Origin: a bacterium 1XD42-54
GTDB taxonomy: Bacteria > Bacillota > Clostridia > Lachnospirales > Lachnospiraceae
Direction: 5' to 3'
DNA: 64,000 nucleotides
Assembly (NCBI GenBank): GCA_003612585.1
Contig: RAZH01000010.1
Location: forward strand, 62,001 to 126,000
Below the pieces are notes generated by a model. The model saw only the letters and a program-made list of their open reading frames with translations, was not told the origin of the DNA and made no database searches. How positions within the stretch are numbered: the stretch's first letter is position 1; each line of letters begins with the position of its first letter. Positions 55,320 to 64,000 of this stretch are shown piece after piece. A program made the position numbers and the translations under genes.

Positions 55320-56060
55320 ATGCTTGTAAAAATTGCTGTGCCGCAACGTTTTCAGTTTAAAATGGCGGCAGGATTTGGAGATATTATTTTCAGAAAACCA
55401 GGGGATACGCATTATATTGGGGGAACCGAAGTGCTTCCGGCGCCGCTTTCTCTGGAGGAAGAGCAGGAATGCCTTGCGATGCTCGGCAGAGATGAGGATG
55501 CGAGAGCAAAGAGCAGACTGATTGAACATAATCTGCGGCTTGTCGTGTACATAGCGAAAAAATTTGACAATACCGGAGTGGGTGTGGAGGATTTGATTTC
55601 AATCGGAACGATCGGCCTCATAAAAGCAATCAATACCTTCAATCCGGAAAAGAAAATCAAACTGGCAACGTATGCTTCGCGCTGTATCGAAAATGAAATT
55701 CTGATGTATCTGCGCAGGAACAGCAAGACAAAGATGGAAGTTTCGATTGATGAGCCGCTGAATGTAGACTGGGATGGGAACGAGCTGCTGCTCTCGGATA
55801 TTCTTGGAACCGATGAGGATGTGATCTATAAGGATATGGAGACAGAAGCGGAAAAAAATCTTCTTTTGAAAGCGATTGACAAGCTGTCAGAGCGCGAACG
55901 GACCATTGTACAGCTGCGGTTCGGAATTGATACGAAAGACGGGGAGGAGAAAACCCAGAAGGAAGTGGCAGATCTCCTCGGAATTTCACAATCCTATATT
56001 TCACGGCTGGAAAAACGGATTATCAAACGCCTGAGACGTGAAATTGTACGGTTTGAGTAA
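55320..56060 (+). CDS. sigE: Sporulation sigma factor SigE (mother cell)
   Basis: Early mother-cell sigma factor, made as an inactive pro-form. 246 residues. The first 30 or so form the pro-sequence with hydrophobic face ([13 protein letters not shown]), next [12 protein letters not shown]. Region 2 ([34 protein letters not shown]) and region 4 ([20 protein letters not shown]) are clear. ATG follows AAGGAGG and lies one base after the spoIIGA stop, so the protease and its substrate are made together. Confidence 0.96.
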   Translation: MLVKIAVPQRFQFKMAAGFGDIIFRKPGDTHYIGGTEVLPAPLSLEEEQECLAMLGRDEDARAKSRLIEHNLRLVVYIAKKFDNTGVGVEDLISIGTIGLIKAINTFNPEKKIKLATYASRCIENEILMYLRRNSKTKMEVSIDEPLNVDWDGNELLLSDILGTDEDVIYKDMETEAEKNLLLKAIDKLSERERTIVQLRFGIDTKDGEEKTQKEVADLLGISQSYISRLEKRIIKRLRREIVRFE

Positions 56061-56173
56061 AGAAGCTGTTTTGTCAAGGGTGAATAATTTTTATATTTTT
56101 GCCGGAATCGAATAATCGCCGCGCTTTGTGAGAATCATTCTAATCAGAAGATACTTTCAGGAGGATGATTCAT

Positions 56174-56953
56174 ATGGCACTGAACAAAGTAGAGATATGT
56201 GGCGTCAACACATCGAAGCTTCCGGTTCTGACGGGTGAGGAGAAAGAATTTCTTTTTGAGCGGATTAAAGCAGGGGATGAGAATGCCCGCGAATTATATA
56301 TCAAAGGAAATCTTCGCCTTGTATTAAGCGTCATCAAGCGTTTTTCGGCAAGCAATGAAAATGTGGATGATTTGTTTCAGATTGGCTGTATTGGTCTGAT
56401 GAAGGCTATTGACAATTTTGATACAAGCCTGAATGTAAAATTTTCTACGTATGCAGTTCCGATGATAATCGGCGAAATCAGGCGATATCTGCGTGATAAC
56501 AATGCGATTCGCGTCAGTCGGTCTTTGCGGGACACAGCTTACAAGGCCATTTACGCAAAAGAGAATTATACGAAAAAGCATTTGAAAGAGCCCACGATAA
56601 ATGAAATTGCAGAAGAGATCGGCATATCGAAAGAAGAGATCGTATATGCCATGGATGCCATTCAAAGCCCTGTCAGTCTCTATGATCCGGTGTATACGGA
56701 GGGTGGTGATGCCCTGTATGTCATGGATCAGATCAGTGATAAAAAGAACAAAGAAGAAAACTGGGTAGAAGTCATATCACTGAAGGAGGCAATGAAACGC
56801 CTGGATGAACGAGAAAGGCATATCATCGAGCTGCGCTTTTACGAGGGCAAGACACAGATGGAGGTTGCCGCTGAGATCGGGATCTCGCAAGCTCAGGTGA
56901 GCCGTCTGGAGAAAAATGCATTAAAAAGCATGAAAAATTATCTAAGAGCATAA
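56174..56953 (+). CDS. sigG: Sporulation sigma factor SigG (forespore)
   Basis: Late forespore sigma factor. 259 residues: N-terminal NKVEICGVNTSKLPVL, which is the anti-sigma-contact region conserved in SigG, then region 2 (GNLRLVLSVIKRFSASNENV), region 3 and region 4 (EIGISQAQVSRLEKNALKSM). ATG 56174 is favoured, 9 nt after CAGGAGG; ATG 56165 directly abuts the site. The gap after sigE (113 bp) contains CATTCTA (56136-56142), like a SigG -10 box, but no -35 at the right distance, so I do not call a promoter. Confidence 0.95.
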   Translation: MALNKVEICGVNTSKLPVLTGEEKEFLFERIKAGDENARELYIKGNLRLVLSVIKRFSASNENVDDLFQIGCIGLMKAIDNFDTSLNVKFSTYAVPMIIGEIRRYLRDNNAIRVSRSLRDTAYKAIYAKENYTKKHLKEPTINEIAEEIGISKEEIVYAMDAIQSPVSLYDPVYTEGGDALYVMDQISDKKNKEENWVEVISLKEAMKRLDERERHIIELRFYEGKTQMEVAAEIGISQAQVSRLEKNALKSMKNYLRA

Positions 56954-57018
56954 ATGAGAAAGAACAAAGCGGTGCGCAGATCATACAATAGAAAAAAGAG
57001 AGAATAGGAACCGTTTTT

Positions 57019-57276
57019 ATGCGATTCAGTGATCTGAAACAAAAAGAAGTCATCAATGTTCAGACCTGCTGTTCTCTGGGCTGTGTCAGCGATCTGGAGT
57101 TTGACTGCAAAACCGGCTGCATTCTGGCGCTCATTGTTCCCGGTCCCGGAAAATTCTGCTGTTTCCTGGGCCGGGATTTTGAGTATATCATACCATGGCG
57201 CTGCATCGTGCAGATTGGAACAGACATCATTCTTGTAGATATTGACGAGGAAGAGCACAGAAAGAAATGCACCTGA
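57019..57276 (+). CDS. YlmC/YmxH-family PRC-barrel protein
   Basis: An 85-residue protein of the YlmC/YmxH family often found after sigG in Clostridia and Bacilli. It shows the PRC-barrel pattern (FSDLKQKEVINV, LGCVSDLEFDCKTGCI, IPWRCIVQIGTDIILVD). It is linked to sporulation by genome position, but its molecular role is not known. ATG follows AATAGGAACC. Five Cys residues in 85 is a high number; some could bind metal. Confidence 0.85.
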   Translation: MRFSDLKQKEVINVQTCCSLGCVSDLEFDCKTGCILALIVPGPGKFCCFLGRDFEYIIPWRCIVQIGTDIILVDIDEEEHRKKCT

Positions 57277-57345
57277 GCAGTTACCCGAAAGAAAAACAGT
57301 GTAACCTTAAGTTCGCCGAATTCTTCATATATTTTCCATTCGTCA

Positions 57346-57375
57346 TTGACAGCCTTCCCTTTTATCCTTTATACT
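57346..57375 (+). promoter_or_regulatory. Promoter of nrdR
   Basis: TTGACA (57346-57351, full consensus), 18-bp spacer, TATACT (57370-57375). The leader to the nrdR ATG is about 75 nt and GC-rich, with no NrdR-box pair that I could see. Confidence 0.8.
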
Positions 57376-57455
57376 CATAAAAAAGCGGAATGCCAGGTGC
57401 CGGTAAGCACAGCCGAGGCCGCTGCTTTTGCAGGAAAGATGGGGAGGAGCCACAC

Positions 57456-57905
57456 ATGAAATGTCCGTTTTGCAACCAGGATAATACGCGGGTCGTAGAT
57501 TCAAGACCTGCCGATGACAATTGTTCCATCCGCAGACGCCGCCTGTGCGATGAATGCGGGAAACGCTTTACTACATACGAAAAGGTGGAGACCATTCCGC
57601 TCATTGTCATCAAAAAAGATCAGACCAGAGAACAGTACGATCGGAGCAAAATAGAAGCCGGCGTCATGCGCGCCTGCTACAAACGTCCGATTCCGATTCA
57701 GAAAATCAAAGAAATGATAGATTCCGCTGAGATGGACATTTTTAACCGCGAAGAAAAAGAAATCGAAAGTAAAGCAATCGGTGAAATTGTCATGGACAAA
57801 CTAAAAGACCTGGAAGCCGTAGCCTATGTCCGCTTTGCTTCCGTTTACCGCGAGTTCAAAGATGTCAACACCTTTATGGACGAACTCAAAAAAATACTAG
57901 AATAG
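57456..57905 (+). CDS. nrdR: Transcriptional repressor NrdR
   Basis: Zinc- and nucleotide-binding repressor of ribonucleotide reductase genes. 149 residues: zinc ribbon with CPFC and CDEC pairs (KCPFCNQDNTRV; RRRRLCDECGKRFTTYE), then the ATP-cone domain (VIKKDQTREQYDRSKIEAGV). ATG 57456 follows GGGGAGGAGC; longer in-frame starts would add residues not found in the family. A strong terminator follows. No nrd gene is in the window. Confidence 0.96.
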   Translation: MKCPFCNQDNTRVVDSRPADDNCSIRRRRLCDECGKRFTTYEKVETIPLIVIKKDQTREQYDRSKIEAGVMRACYKRPIPIQKIKEMIDSAEMDIFNREEKEIESKAIGEIVMDKLKDLEAVAYVRFASVYREFKDVNTFMDELKKILE

Positions 57906-57944
57906 AATCACCATCAAAATCAAAAACGAAATAAGCAAGACAGA

Positions 57945-57990
57945 ACGGACTGCCCCCTATAATCCAGGACCACGGGCAGTCCGTTTTATA
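57945..57990 (+). terminator. Rho-independent terminator after nrdR
   Basis: ACGGACTGCCC (57945-57955) is the exact complement of GGGCAGTCCGT (57974-57984), followed by TTTATAATTT. Confidence 0.93.
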
Positions 57991-58129
57991 ATTTAGCTCG
58001 AAGCAAAAAAATAAATATACGGTAAAACAACCAGATACCCCAATTTTTTCCATACACAGCCGGAAGGCATCCGGTACCCCCCTCCCAACATTTGCCTCCC
58101 CCATCCGGAAAATTTAATGATTGATACGG

Positions 58130-58159
58130 TTGCACCGCAGCCCCGGTCAGTGTTATACT
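58130..58159 (+). promoter_or_regulatory. Promoter of the terminal three-gene unit
   Basis: TTGCAC (58130-58135), 18-bp spacer, TATACT (58154-58159). Transcription would begin near 58166, inside the longest reading frame, which supports a downstream translation start at 58209 or 58200. Confidence 0.7.
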
Positions 58160-58208
58160 TTTAATGACAGCGTCCTCTTATATCCTGACGCTGGAACAGG
58201 TGAAAAAA

Positions 58209-61200
58209 TTGAAAAGAAGAATTGAACAATTATTAAATGGAATATTTGAATATGACTGTCCGAAGCTTGCAATCATGCCGGAGCAGCTTACGATTACAGC
58301 GCAGCCGGATACTGCGGTGCGGGGAAGCTTCCGTCTGGAAAGTGAAGATCACAGGAAGATCAAGGGTTTTTTGTATACATCCAGTCCGCGTATGATCTGT
58401 GAACCGGTGGAGTTTCAGGGACTTTCAAATGAGATTCATTATCAGGTGGATACAAGCGGCCTTGCGGCCGGAACACAGATGAACGGCGTGATCACGGTTT
58501 GCAGTGATCTCGGTGAATATGAGTTGCCGTACTGTCTGTGTGTTGCAGAAGAAGATGGCGACAGTGCAGCGTTGGAGCTGTGCAGTTTATCTGAGCTTAC
58601 GGATCTGGCACAGATGGATTTCCATCTGGCGTACCGTCTGTTTGTATCTCCTGCTTTTGAACGGTTTCTGAATGAAAAACACACAGAGCTTCTGGCGCTT
58701 TATAACGGTCTGATGGCAGGAGAACCGGGGCTTTACAGCCTGGAGGAGTTCCTGGTCGGAGCAGGGAAAAAGAAGCCTGTGATGTTTGCAGCAGACAGGA
58801 CAGTCCTTGATTTCGGGAATCTGTCCGAGCCGGTCAGGGAAGTGTTGCGTGTGGAGCGAAGCGACTGGGGCTTTGGAAAACTGCGGATTGAATCGGACGC
58901 GAAGTTTCTGCGCCCGGAAAAAAGGGCACTTACGACCGAGGAGTTTGCAGGGAGCACGTATGATCTCAGCCTGGTGATTGATACGAATTTGATGCACAGC
59001 GGGACCAATTATGCGAGACTTTCGCTGATTGGAGGGACACAGACGATCACCATCGAGGTGCGTGCGAAGAAAACAGGGAATGCAGAGAAGATCAGGGCGC
59101 ACCATATTTGCAAGATCATGCAGAAGGAACTGGAAGCGCTGTATGTCAGTTTCCGGCTCAAACGCATTGATCTGACTACCTGGGTGGAGCGTTCCGTCAG
59201 TGTGATTAACAGCTATAAGCGTGCAGGAGGGCTGGACCCGTTTGCAGATCTTTTTCTTGTACAGCTTTATTTTGCCGATGGGAAAAAGCAGAAAGCATAC
59301 AAGCTTTTGGAAACCCTGGAGAATCAGAAATACCGGCTGAACACACCGGAGCGTTACGGGTATTACCTCTATATGTCAACCTTTTTCTACCATGAGGCGT
59401 CTTATGTGGACCGGGTGGAGGAGGAAGTGACACGGATGTTTTTCCGGGACAAGACAAACTGGAAGCTTCAGTGGATTTTACTGTACCTCAAAGAAGAGCT
59501 GTTAAACAACGAAAATGCCAAGTATGAGGCGGTCGCTGAGCAGTTCCGTTATGGCTGCCGTAGCCGGATCATGTATCTTGAAGCCTATCAGGTTTTGAAG
59601 AAAAATCCGTTCCTGATGCGCTATCTCGGCGAGTATGAGCTGCAGCTGCTGCGTTTTGCGGCACGTGAAGGGATTCTGACGGCGGAGATTGTGCGTCAGG
59701 TAGCAGGGCTCACTGTGCATCACAGCCGTTTTGAGCGCAGGCTCTATGAGGTGCTTGCGGCCGGGTTTTCGCTGTACCCCTCCGAAGATCTGGTCAAATC
59801 CATCTGTGTTTTGCTGATGAAGGGCGACAAAAAAGAGCCGTGTTATTTCCAGTGGTACGCGAAAGGTGTGGAAAACGGCCTGCGTATTACGGGGTTATAT
59901 GAATATTATATGGAAAGCATGGAAGCGCTGGATTTGCAGTCCATGCCACAGGTCATTCGCATGTACTTTGCGTATGATCATTCGCTTGATTATCGCCGCC
60001 GTGCGGCTATTTATCGCAGTATTATTGAAAATCGTGAGAATGATGCGCAGACGTATCATCATTATCGGACAGCGATGGAACGCTTTGCAATTGATCAGAT
60101 TGAAGGCGGCCGGATTTCTGATGATCTGGCAGTTCTGTATGAAGCATTTTTGCGCAAAAGCATTTTCACAAGGCCGATGGCGGAAAAGATGCTCCGGGTT
60201 TTGTTTACGTGGGAGATCAGTTGTTGTGACAGTCGGATGCGCAGACTGATCGTTCGTTCAAAATATCTGGCGGGTGAGCATCAGGTACTTTTTGCAGACG
60301 GAAAGGCTTGTATTCCCATTTATGATCCGGACAGCGTGCTTCTGGTGGAAGATGCGCAGGGACACAGGTATCATGCAGACGGGCTCTGTGTACGTCGGAA
60401 ACTGTTTGAGAATGAAGATATCCTTGGCTGGTGCGCACAGAAGGCACCGGATTATCCGGGGCTGTTGCTGTATCTGTGTTCTCAGTGTCTTGCTGCGGGG
60501 CTGATCAACCAGAACACACTTCCGTATTTTTGCGCTGCATCAGAGATGAACGATTTTTCGGAAGCGTTCCGAGACGCGCTGCGAAGAGCGATGCTCGGTT
60601 ATTATGCGGAGCATATCAGAGATGAGTCTTTGCCTGAATTTTTGGAGCGTATTCCTTATCTGGAATATGTCAGGGTTGATAAAACAGCGCTGATTGCGCT
60701 GCTCGCAGAGGAGGGAAAATGCGCGGATGCGTTTGCTCTTCTGGATGCCTATGGGGCTGAAGGCATTCCGCTTTTGCAGCTTGTCCGGATTTGTAGTCGG
60801 ATGGTGCTGGAGCTTGAATTTGAAGAAAATATGATGCTGACCGCACTGTGCTATTATTGCTTCAGCAGCGGCAAATACGATGACAAGCTTCTCCGTTATT
60901 TGCTCCTGTATTATGAGGGCTCGGTTCACGAGATGGTGCAGGTATGGCAGGCGGCTGTCGATTTTGAGCTCGATACGATGTTGCTGGAAGAAAAAATCAT
61001 GATGATGATTCTTTTTACCAGAAGCGGAAGCGAGGGCTCTGAGCCGGTATTTGAGTCGTATGTGCGGAAAATGGGGCGAAAAAGGCTCTGCAAGGCGTAT
61101 GTGAATCTGAAAGCTTACGAGTATTTTGTAAAAGGTGTTCCGGTGGCTGCACCTGTATTTCAGTATATAGAACGGGAGTATGAGTACCTGGAACCAAAGG

Positions 61201-61766
61201 AGCGCATAGAAGAGCAGGAAGAGGTGTGTCGGCTGGCACTTTTGCAGTTTTATGCGAAGAAAGTGGAGCTTACCGAAGAGCAGCGTGCGAGAACGGAAAA
61301 AATGCTGAAAGAATTTGGGGCGGATGGCCTGCGTTTTGCTTTCTGGCAGCGGTTTGACCAGGCGCTTCTGGCGCCATATCAGATGGAAGGTCGCGTGTTT
61401 GCGGAATATGTTTGCAATCCGGAGAGCATTGTGACTATTTTTTACCGGATGAAAGGGCAGCAGGAGGAATATACGAAAGAAACCGTGAAAAACTATTTTG
61501 AAGGCATTTTTGTGCGGGAGTTTACATTGTTTTCGGGAGAAGAACTGGAATACTATCTGGAAGAGGAACGGGATGGAGAGACAGTGCGTTCGGATAAGAT
61601 TGTGCTGAAGGCGCCTGCAGCCTCGGAAGGAGGAAATTCAAAATACGAGATTTTGAACCGAATCGCAAAAGCTTATCGAAGCGGGGATGAGACGGCGCTG
61701 AAAAATGAACTGGAGTCTTATCTTACGCTGGAATATCTTACGAGGGAAGTGTTTACACTTGTGTAA
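58209..61766 (+). CDS. Very large DUF5717-like protein: beta-sandwich domains plus helical repeats
   Basis: About 1185 residues, no signal peptide or membrane helix, so cytoplasmic. Two beta-sandwich-like segments lie near residues 16-125 (LAIMPEQLTITAQPDTAVRG start) and 195-300 (FAADRTVLDFGNLSEPVREV start). The rest, 310-1185, is helix-rich with Tyr/Leu/Ala patterns (GYYLYMSTFFYHEASYVD, QLYFADGKKQKAYKLLE) that suggest a TPR-like solenoid. From memory I link it to DUF5717, a Lachnospiraceae family. TTG 58209 is favoured (AGGTG six bases ahead); the promoter -10 ends at 58159, so the ATG at 58164 would leave no leader. The next two genes follow with gaps of 15 and 21 bp: one operon. Function is unknown; a scaffold role is plausible. 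Confidence 0.7.
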   Translation: MKRRIEQLLNGIFEYDCPKLAIMPEQLTITAQPDTAVRGSFRLESEDHRKIKGFLYTSSPRMICEPVEFQGLSNEIHYQVDTSGLAAGTQMNGVITVCSDLGEYELPYCLCVAEEDGDSAALELCSLSELTDLAQMDFHLAYRLFVSPAFERFLNEKHTELLALYNGLMAGEPGLYSLEEFLVGAGKKKPVMFAADRTVLDFGNLSEPVREVLRVERSDWGFGKLRIESDAKFLRPEKRALTTEEFAGSTYDLSLVIDTNLMHSGTNYARLSLIGGTQTITIEVRAKKTGNAEKIRAHHICKIMQKELEALYVSFRLKRIDLTTWVERSVSVINSYKRAGGLDPFADLFLVQLYFADGKKQKAYKLLETLENQKYRLNTPERYGYYLYMSTFFYHEASYVDRVEEEVTRMFFRDKTNWKLQWILLYLKEELLNNENAKYEAVAEQFRYGCRSRIMYLEAYQVLKKNPFLMRYLGEYELQLLRFAAREGILTAEIVRQVAGLTVHHSRFERRLYEVLAAGFSLYPSEDLVKSICVLLMKGDKKEPCYFQWYAKGVENGLRITGLYEYYMESMEALDLQSMPQVIRMYFAYDHSLDYRRRAAIYRSIIENRENDAQTYHHYRTAMERFAIDQIEGGRISDDLAVLYEAFLRKSIFTRPMAEKMLRVLFTWEISCCDSRMRRLIVRSKYLAGEHQVLFADGKACIPIYDPDSVLLVEDAQGHRYHADGLCVRRKLFENEDILGWCAQKAPDYPGLLLYLCSQCLAAGLINQNTLPYFCAASEMNDFSEAFRDALRRAMLGYYAEHIRDESLPEFLERIPYLEYVRVDKTALIALLAEEGKCADAFALLDAYGAEGIPLLQLVRICSRMVLELEFEENMMLTALCYYCFSSGKYDDKLLRYLLLYYEGSVHEMVQVWQAAVDFELDTMLLEEKIMMMILFTRSGSEGSEPVFESYVRKMGRKRLCKAYVNLKAYEYFVKGVPVAAPVFQYIEREYEYLEPKERIEEQEEVCRLALLQFYAKKVELTEEQRARTEKMLKEFGADGLRFAFWQRFDQALLAPYQMEGRVFAEYVCNPESIVTIFYRMKGQQEEYTKETVKNYFEGIFVREFTLFSGEELEYYLEEERDGETVRSDKIVLKAPAASEGGNSKYEILNRIAKAYRSGDETALKNELESYLTLEYLTREVFTLV

Positions 61767-61781
61767 AAAGGGTGAAGACTT

Positions 61782-63044
61782 ATGATACAGGCAACGAATG
61801 AACTGATTCTGGGTATTGAATTAAATGAGGCTTATGCGCAGATGACCTATTATCATCAGACCGTGCGCGAGCCAGTTACGCTTGGTTTGAATTCCGATAC
61901 AGAGCAGCTACTGATTCCGATGGCGCTGCGTCAGTGCGCAAACGGACAGTGGCAGATCTGGGACGGAAAGCCTCAACTGGAAAGCGAGGAGCCCGACAGA
62001 GTGCGGATTTCTGATCTTTACAGAAAAATAGAAAAAAAAGAGGAACAGGAAGTGGAGGAAGCGGCAGAGCTTCTGTCCGTTTATTTTAAAGTTTGTCTTG
62101 CAAAGCTGAAGCTTTTGACGCAGAATACAAAAATTCATATCATGGTAACGGTGCGCAGACTGACCGAGCACTGGAGCACCCTGATTGTAAAAGCGCTGGA
62201 AAAGAATGGCGTGGACCGAAAACAGATCTATTTGCAGGATTATCTGTCTTCTTTTTATTATTATACGGTGAATCAGAAAAAGGAGCTGTGGTATCAGGAT
62301 GTCGCGCTGCTGGAAATGGAAAATGAAACAATCATAGGTTATGTGCTTCACATTGATCGAAGAATGCGGCCTGCAATCGCCCGCGTGGAGAAGGTGGCCA
62401 GCCAGCCGGTAGATGATACGATTCGGGCCGGGCGCAGCGATTCAGACTGGAAAAAAGAAAAGGACCGCCTGTTTTTTGAGCTTCTGAAAAAGGTGTTTGA
62501 GCGCAGGACGATTTCTGTCAGCTATCTGATGGGCGATTATTTTAATAAGAGCTGGGCAGAGCGTTCGATTCAGTATCTTTGCTATAAACGTCACGCGTTT
62601 CAGGGACAAAATCTGTATTCCAAAGGCGCATGCTATGCGGCGATGGAGCGTGCCGGTCTGATTGCGAAACGCGATATTATTTTCAGCGGCCAGGATATGG
62701 TGGAACATAATATTGGGATGGAGGTTCGTATCCGGGGCAAGGAGACGTACTATCCGATTGTCAGCGCCGGGGTGAACTGGTATGAAATTCATCATGTATG
62801 TGAATTCATTTTAAAGGAAGAGCGGGAGATTCGGATGATTTCGCATCCGATGGAGCCTGGGGACGGCGTTGTGCACAGTATGCGGCTTACGGGGCTGCCG
62901 CATCGTCCGCCGCGGGCCACGAGGATTCGTCTGACCATTTATTTCACATCTCCGACGAAATGCCATGTTGAGGCGGAGGATCTGGGATTTGGAGGATTTT
63001 ATAAGCCGTCCGGATTTGTCTGGACCCGGGAAATTGAATTTTAG
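61782..63044 (+). CDS. DUF5716-like protein with possible Hsp70/actin-like fold
   Basis: 420 residues, soluble. The start LILGIELNEAYAQMTYY recalls the first phosphate loop of Hsp70/actin proteins (LGIDLGTT). Later IMVTVRRLTEHWSTLIVKAL and GVDRKQIYLQDYLSSFYYY are set out like the Hsp70 segments ITVPAxF...AxxxAGL and the conserved E..AA, followed by a strand-rich stretch (LWYQDVALLEMENETIIGYV) in place of the second phosphate loop. The Gly-rich phosphate motifs themselves are lost, so ATP hydrolysis is doubtful. The end is beta-rich (RLTIYFTSPTKCHVEAEDLG). I link it from memory to DUF5716. The fold call is inference. Confidence 0.65.
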   Translation: MIQATNELILGIELNEAYAQMTYYHQTVREPVTLGLNSDTEQLLIPMALRQCANGQWQIWDGKPQLESEEPDRVRISDLYRKIEKKEEQEVEEAAELLSVYFKVCLAKLKLLTQNTKIHIMVTVRRLTEHWSTLIVKALEKNGVDRKQIYLQDYLSSFYYYTVNQKKELWYQDVALLEMENETIIGYVLHIDRRMRPAIARVEKVASQPVDDTIRAGRSDSDWKKEKDRLFFELLKKVFERRTISVSYLMGDYFNKSWAERSIQYLCYKRHAFQGQNLYSKGACYAAMERAGLIAKRDIIFSGQDMVEHNIGMEVRIRGKETYYPIVSAGVNWYEIHHVCEFILKEEREIRMISHPMEPGDGVVHSMRLTGLPHRPPRATRIRLTIYFTSPTKCHVEAEDLGFGGFYKPSGFVWTREIEF

Positions 63045-63065
63045 ATTCCGGAGAAAGGGTTTACT

Positions 63066-63860
63066 ATGAGCTATGATTTATGCCTGCTTCGGCAGGCAGA
63101 AAAGCCTTATTATATAGAAAGCATAAGGACTGCGATTTATTCGCTCGAAGAGCTTTGTTTTTATATGTACAATAACGTCTGCCTGATTGACGATACGATC
63201 ATCAACGAAAAACTGTGTGACTGGATTCGGGACGAATTACATTTGGGAAAGCTATACCGTCAGCTTTATGAACAGCTTGAAAAAAAGGACGGGGCTGCAT
63301 TTTTTGTTCTGCCCATTTTCAGGGAGGCGGGGTATCTGACGAACCAGGAAATGCGGGAGTTTCAGGAAAAACTTGCCAAGCTTGAGGTACAGTCCGGCGA
63401 TATGAAGCAGAAGCTTCGGGGGGATTACCTTGTAAAAGAAAAGATGTTTGGCAGGGCAATCTGGGAATATCAACAGATTTTGAATCGGAGAAATCCCGGC
63501 AAGCTTGGAACGCAGTTTTATGCCGGGGTTCTCAACAACAAGGGCGCAGCTCATGCAGGCCTGTTCCAGTTCCGGCAGGCGGCAGACTGTTTTTGGGAGT
63601 CCTATGCTCTTTTACAGACAAAGGAGACCTTTCGAAAGTATGTGAGCACGCTGCCGCTGTTTCTGTCCGATGAGGAATACCAGAAGCGTCTTGAAGAGAT
63701 GCAGGCAGATACGTATCTGGTGCAGAAAATTCAGGGTTATAATGCAAAGATCTGTACACAGCAGCCGTTTATGGATGAATTGGAACGGTTGCACGGAAGG
63801 GACCCGGCGGAACTTCTGGAAGAATTAAAAGAGGAATACTGCAGGAGTACGAAAATCTGA
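63066..63860 (+). CDS. TPR-like hypothetical protein
   Basis: 264 residues, soluble and mostly helical. Residues 115-205 carry at least one or two TPR-like pairs (GDYLVKEKMFGRAIWEYQQI; NKGAAHAGLFQFRQAADCFW). The first 90 residues (SIRTAIYSLEELCFYMYNN) form another helical part. ATG follows GAAAGGG. Third gene of the DUF5717/DUF5716-like unit, so it probably works with those proteins. Exact family not recognised. Confidence 0.7.
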   Translation: MSYDLCLLRQAEKPYYIESIRTAIYSLEELCFYMYNNVCLIDDTIINEKLCDWIRDELHLGKLYRQLYEQLEKKDGAAFFVLPIFREAGYLTNQEMREFQEKLAKLEVQSGDMKQKLRGDYLVKEKMFGRAIWEYQQILNRRNPGKLGTQFYAGVLNNKGAAHAGLFQFRQAADCFWESYALLQTKETFRKYVSTLPLFLSDEEYQKRLEEMQADTYLVQKIQGYNAKICTQQPFMDELERLHGRDPAELLEELKEEYCRSTKI

Positions 63861-63862
63861 CC

Positions 63863-63891
63863 TTGCTTTCCGGGAGCAGATACGGTATACT
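63863..63891 (+). promoter_or_regulatory. Promoter at the right edge
   Basis: TTGCTT (63863-63868), 17-bp spacer, TATACT (63886-63891), just after the TPR-like gene. It starts the next transcription unit. Confidence 0.7.
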
Positions 63892-63936
63892 ATGAAATTG
63901 GTCATGAAGTGTCGTAGTTTGGAGAGAATAGGAGAG

Positions 63937-64000
63937 ATGCGCATGGATTGCAGAGTACACCATCAGATGGAGCTTGATGATAAACTGGGAGAGGAATGCG
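63937..64000 (+). CDS. Start of a gene cut by the window edge
   Basis: An open frame from ATG 63937 (or ATG 63943, better spaced from AGGAGAG) reads MRMDCRVHHQMELDDKLGEE and continues out of the window. A promoter and a ribosome site in front make a real gene likely. The 21 residues do not allow a family call. Confidence 0.5.
   Translation, partial: MRMDCRVHHQMELDDKLGEEC

Larger units (their letters stand above)
57906..58208 (+). other. 303-bp region between nrdR and the DUF5717-like gene
   Basis: Holds the nrdR terminator (57945-57990) and a promoter (58130-58159). The stretch between them is AC-rich and shows no gene or clear site. Confidence 0.65.

Noticed and set aside
56082-56142. Sigma-F or sigma-G promoter before sigG
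   Set aside because: CATTCTA fits a -10 box but the GAATA elements are at the wrong distances, so it cannot be supported.
57382-57455. Riboswitch in the nrdR leader
   Set aside because: Only about 75 nt, and I could not match it to the conserved parts of the cobalamin or other known classes.

Overview
The window looks like a chromosome segment from a spore-forming, Gram-positive anaerobe of the class Clostridia, most probably family Lachnospiraceae (Blautia/Ruminococcus-like). Reasons: a spoIIGA-sigE-sigG sporulation cluster, an mDAP-type MurE, strong AGGAGG ribosome sites with frequent GTG/TTG starts, YARHG-domain and Rpn-family genes, and a terminal cluster that I associate from memory with the Lachnospiraceae families DUF5717/DUF5716. 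Almost everything is on the plus strand. I saw no rRNA, tRNA, CRISPR array, prophage or insertion sequence.

Layout. (1) 1-10.9 kb is accessory: two overlapping genes for membrane-anchored proteins, one with a Glu-rich repeat stalk and Ig-like segments; an AraC regulator; an Rpn-family nuclease with KEG-type repeats; a decayed recQ (internal deletion plus a one-base frameshift); and an envelope group (YARHG protein, TcaA-like membrane protein, CPBP protease). (2) 11-17.1 kb is gltB-gltD (glutamate synthase). (3) 17.2-21.9 kb is an AgrA/AgrC-like LytTR two-component pair followed by a secreted GH3 enzyme. Two identical 17-bp direct repeats, 21 bp apart, lie between the kinase and the GH3 gene and look like the operator. 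(4) 22-34.7 kb is murE-priA, then def-fmt-yugP-rsmB-rlmN-prpC-prkC-rsgA, the conserved Firmicutes translation/phosphosignalling order. (5) 35-37.1 kb is ychF, lgt and a small Spo0E-like gene. (6) 37.2-51.3 kb is the division and cell wall (dcw) cluster: mraZ (with four GTGGT boxes at 10-bp period plus a fifth), rsmH, ftsL, two class B PBPs separated by a large hairpin, mraY, murD, ftsW/spoVE, murA, divIB, ftsZ. murG and ftsA are not in it. (7) 51.3-57.9 kb is aroE (minus strand), a second divergent RsmH paralogue, aroD, spoIIGA-sigE-sigG, ymxH and nrdR. (8) 58-64 kb is a three-gene unit of poorly described proteins: a 1200-residue beta-sandwich plus helical-repeat protein, a protein with hints of an Hsp70/actin-like fold, and a TPR-like protein. 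A new transcription unit begins at the right edge.

How the parts fit: growth and envelope synthesis (MurE, MraY, MurD, MurA, FtsW, PBPs, FtsZ), envelope sensing (PrkC/PrpC with PASTA domains) and entry into sporulation (Spo0E-like protein, spoIIG operon with a Spo0A-type promoter, SigE, SigG) lie side by side. The most interesting items are the terminal three-gene unit, the LytTR-GH3 operator, the hairpin that buries the ribosome site of the second PBP, and the second RsmH.
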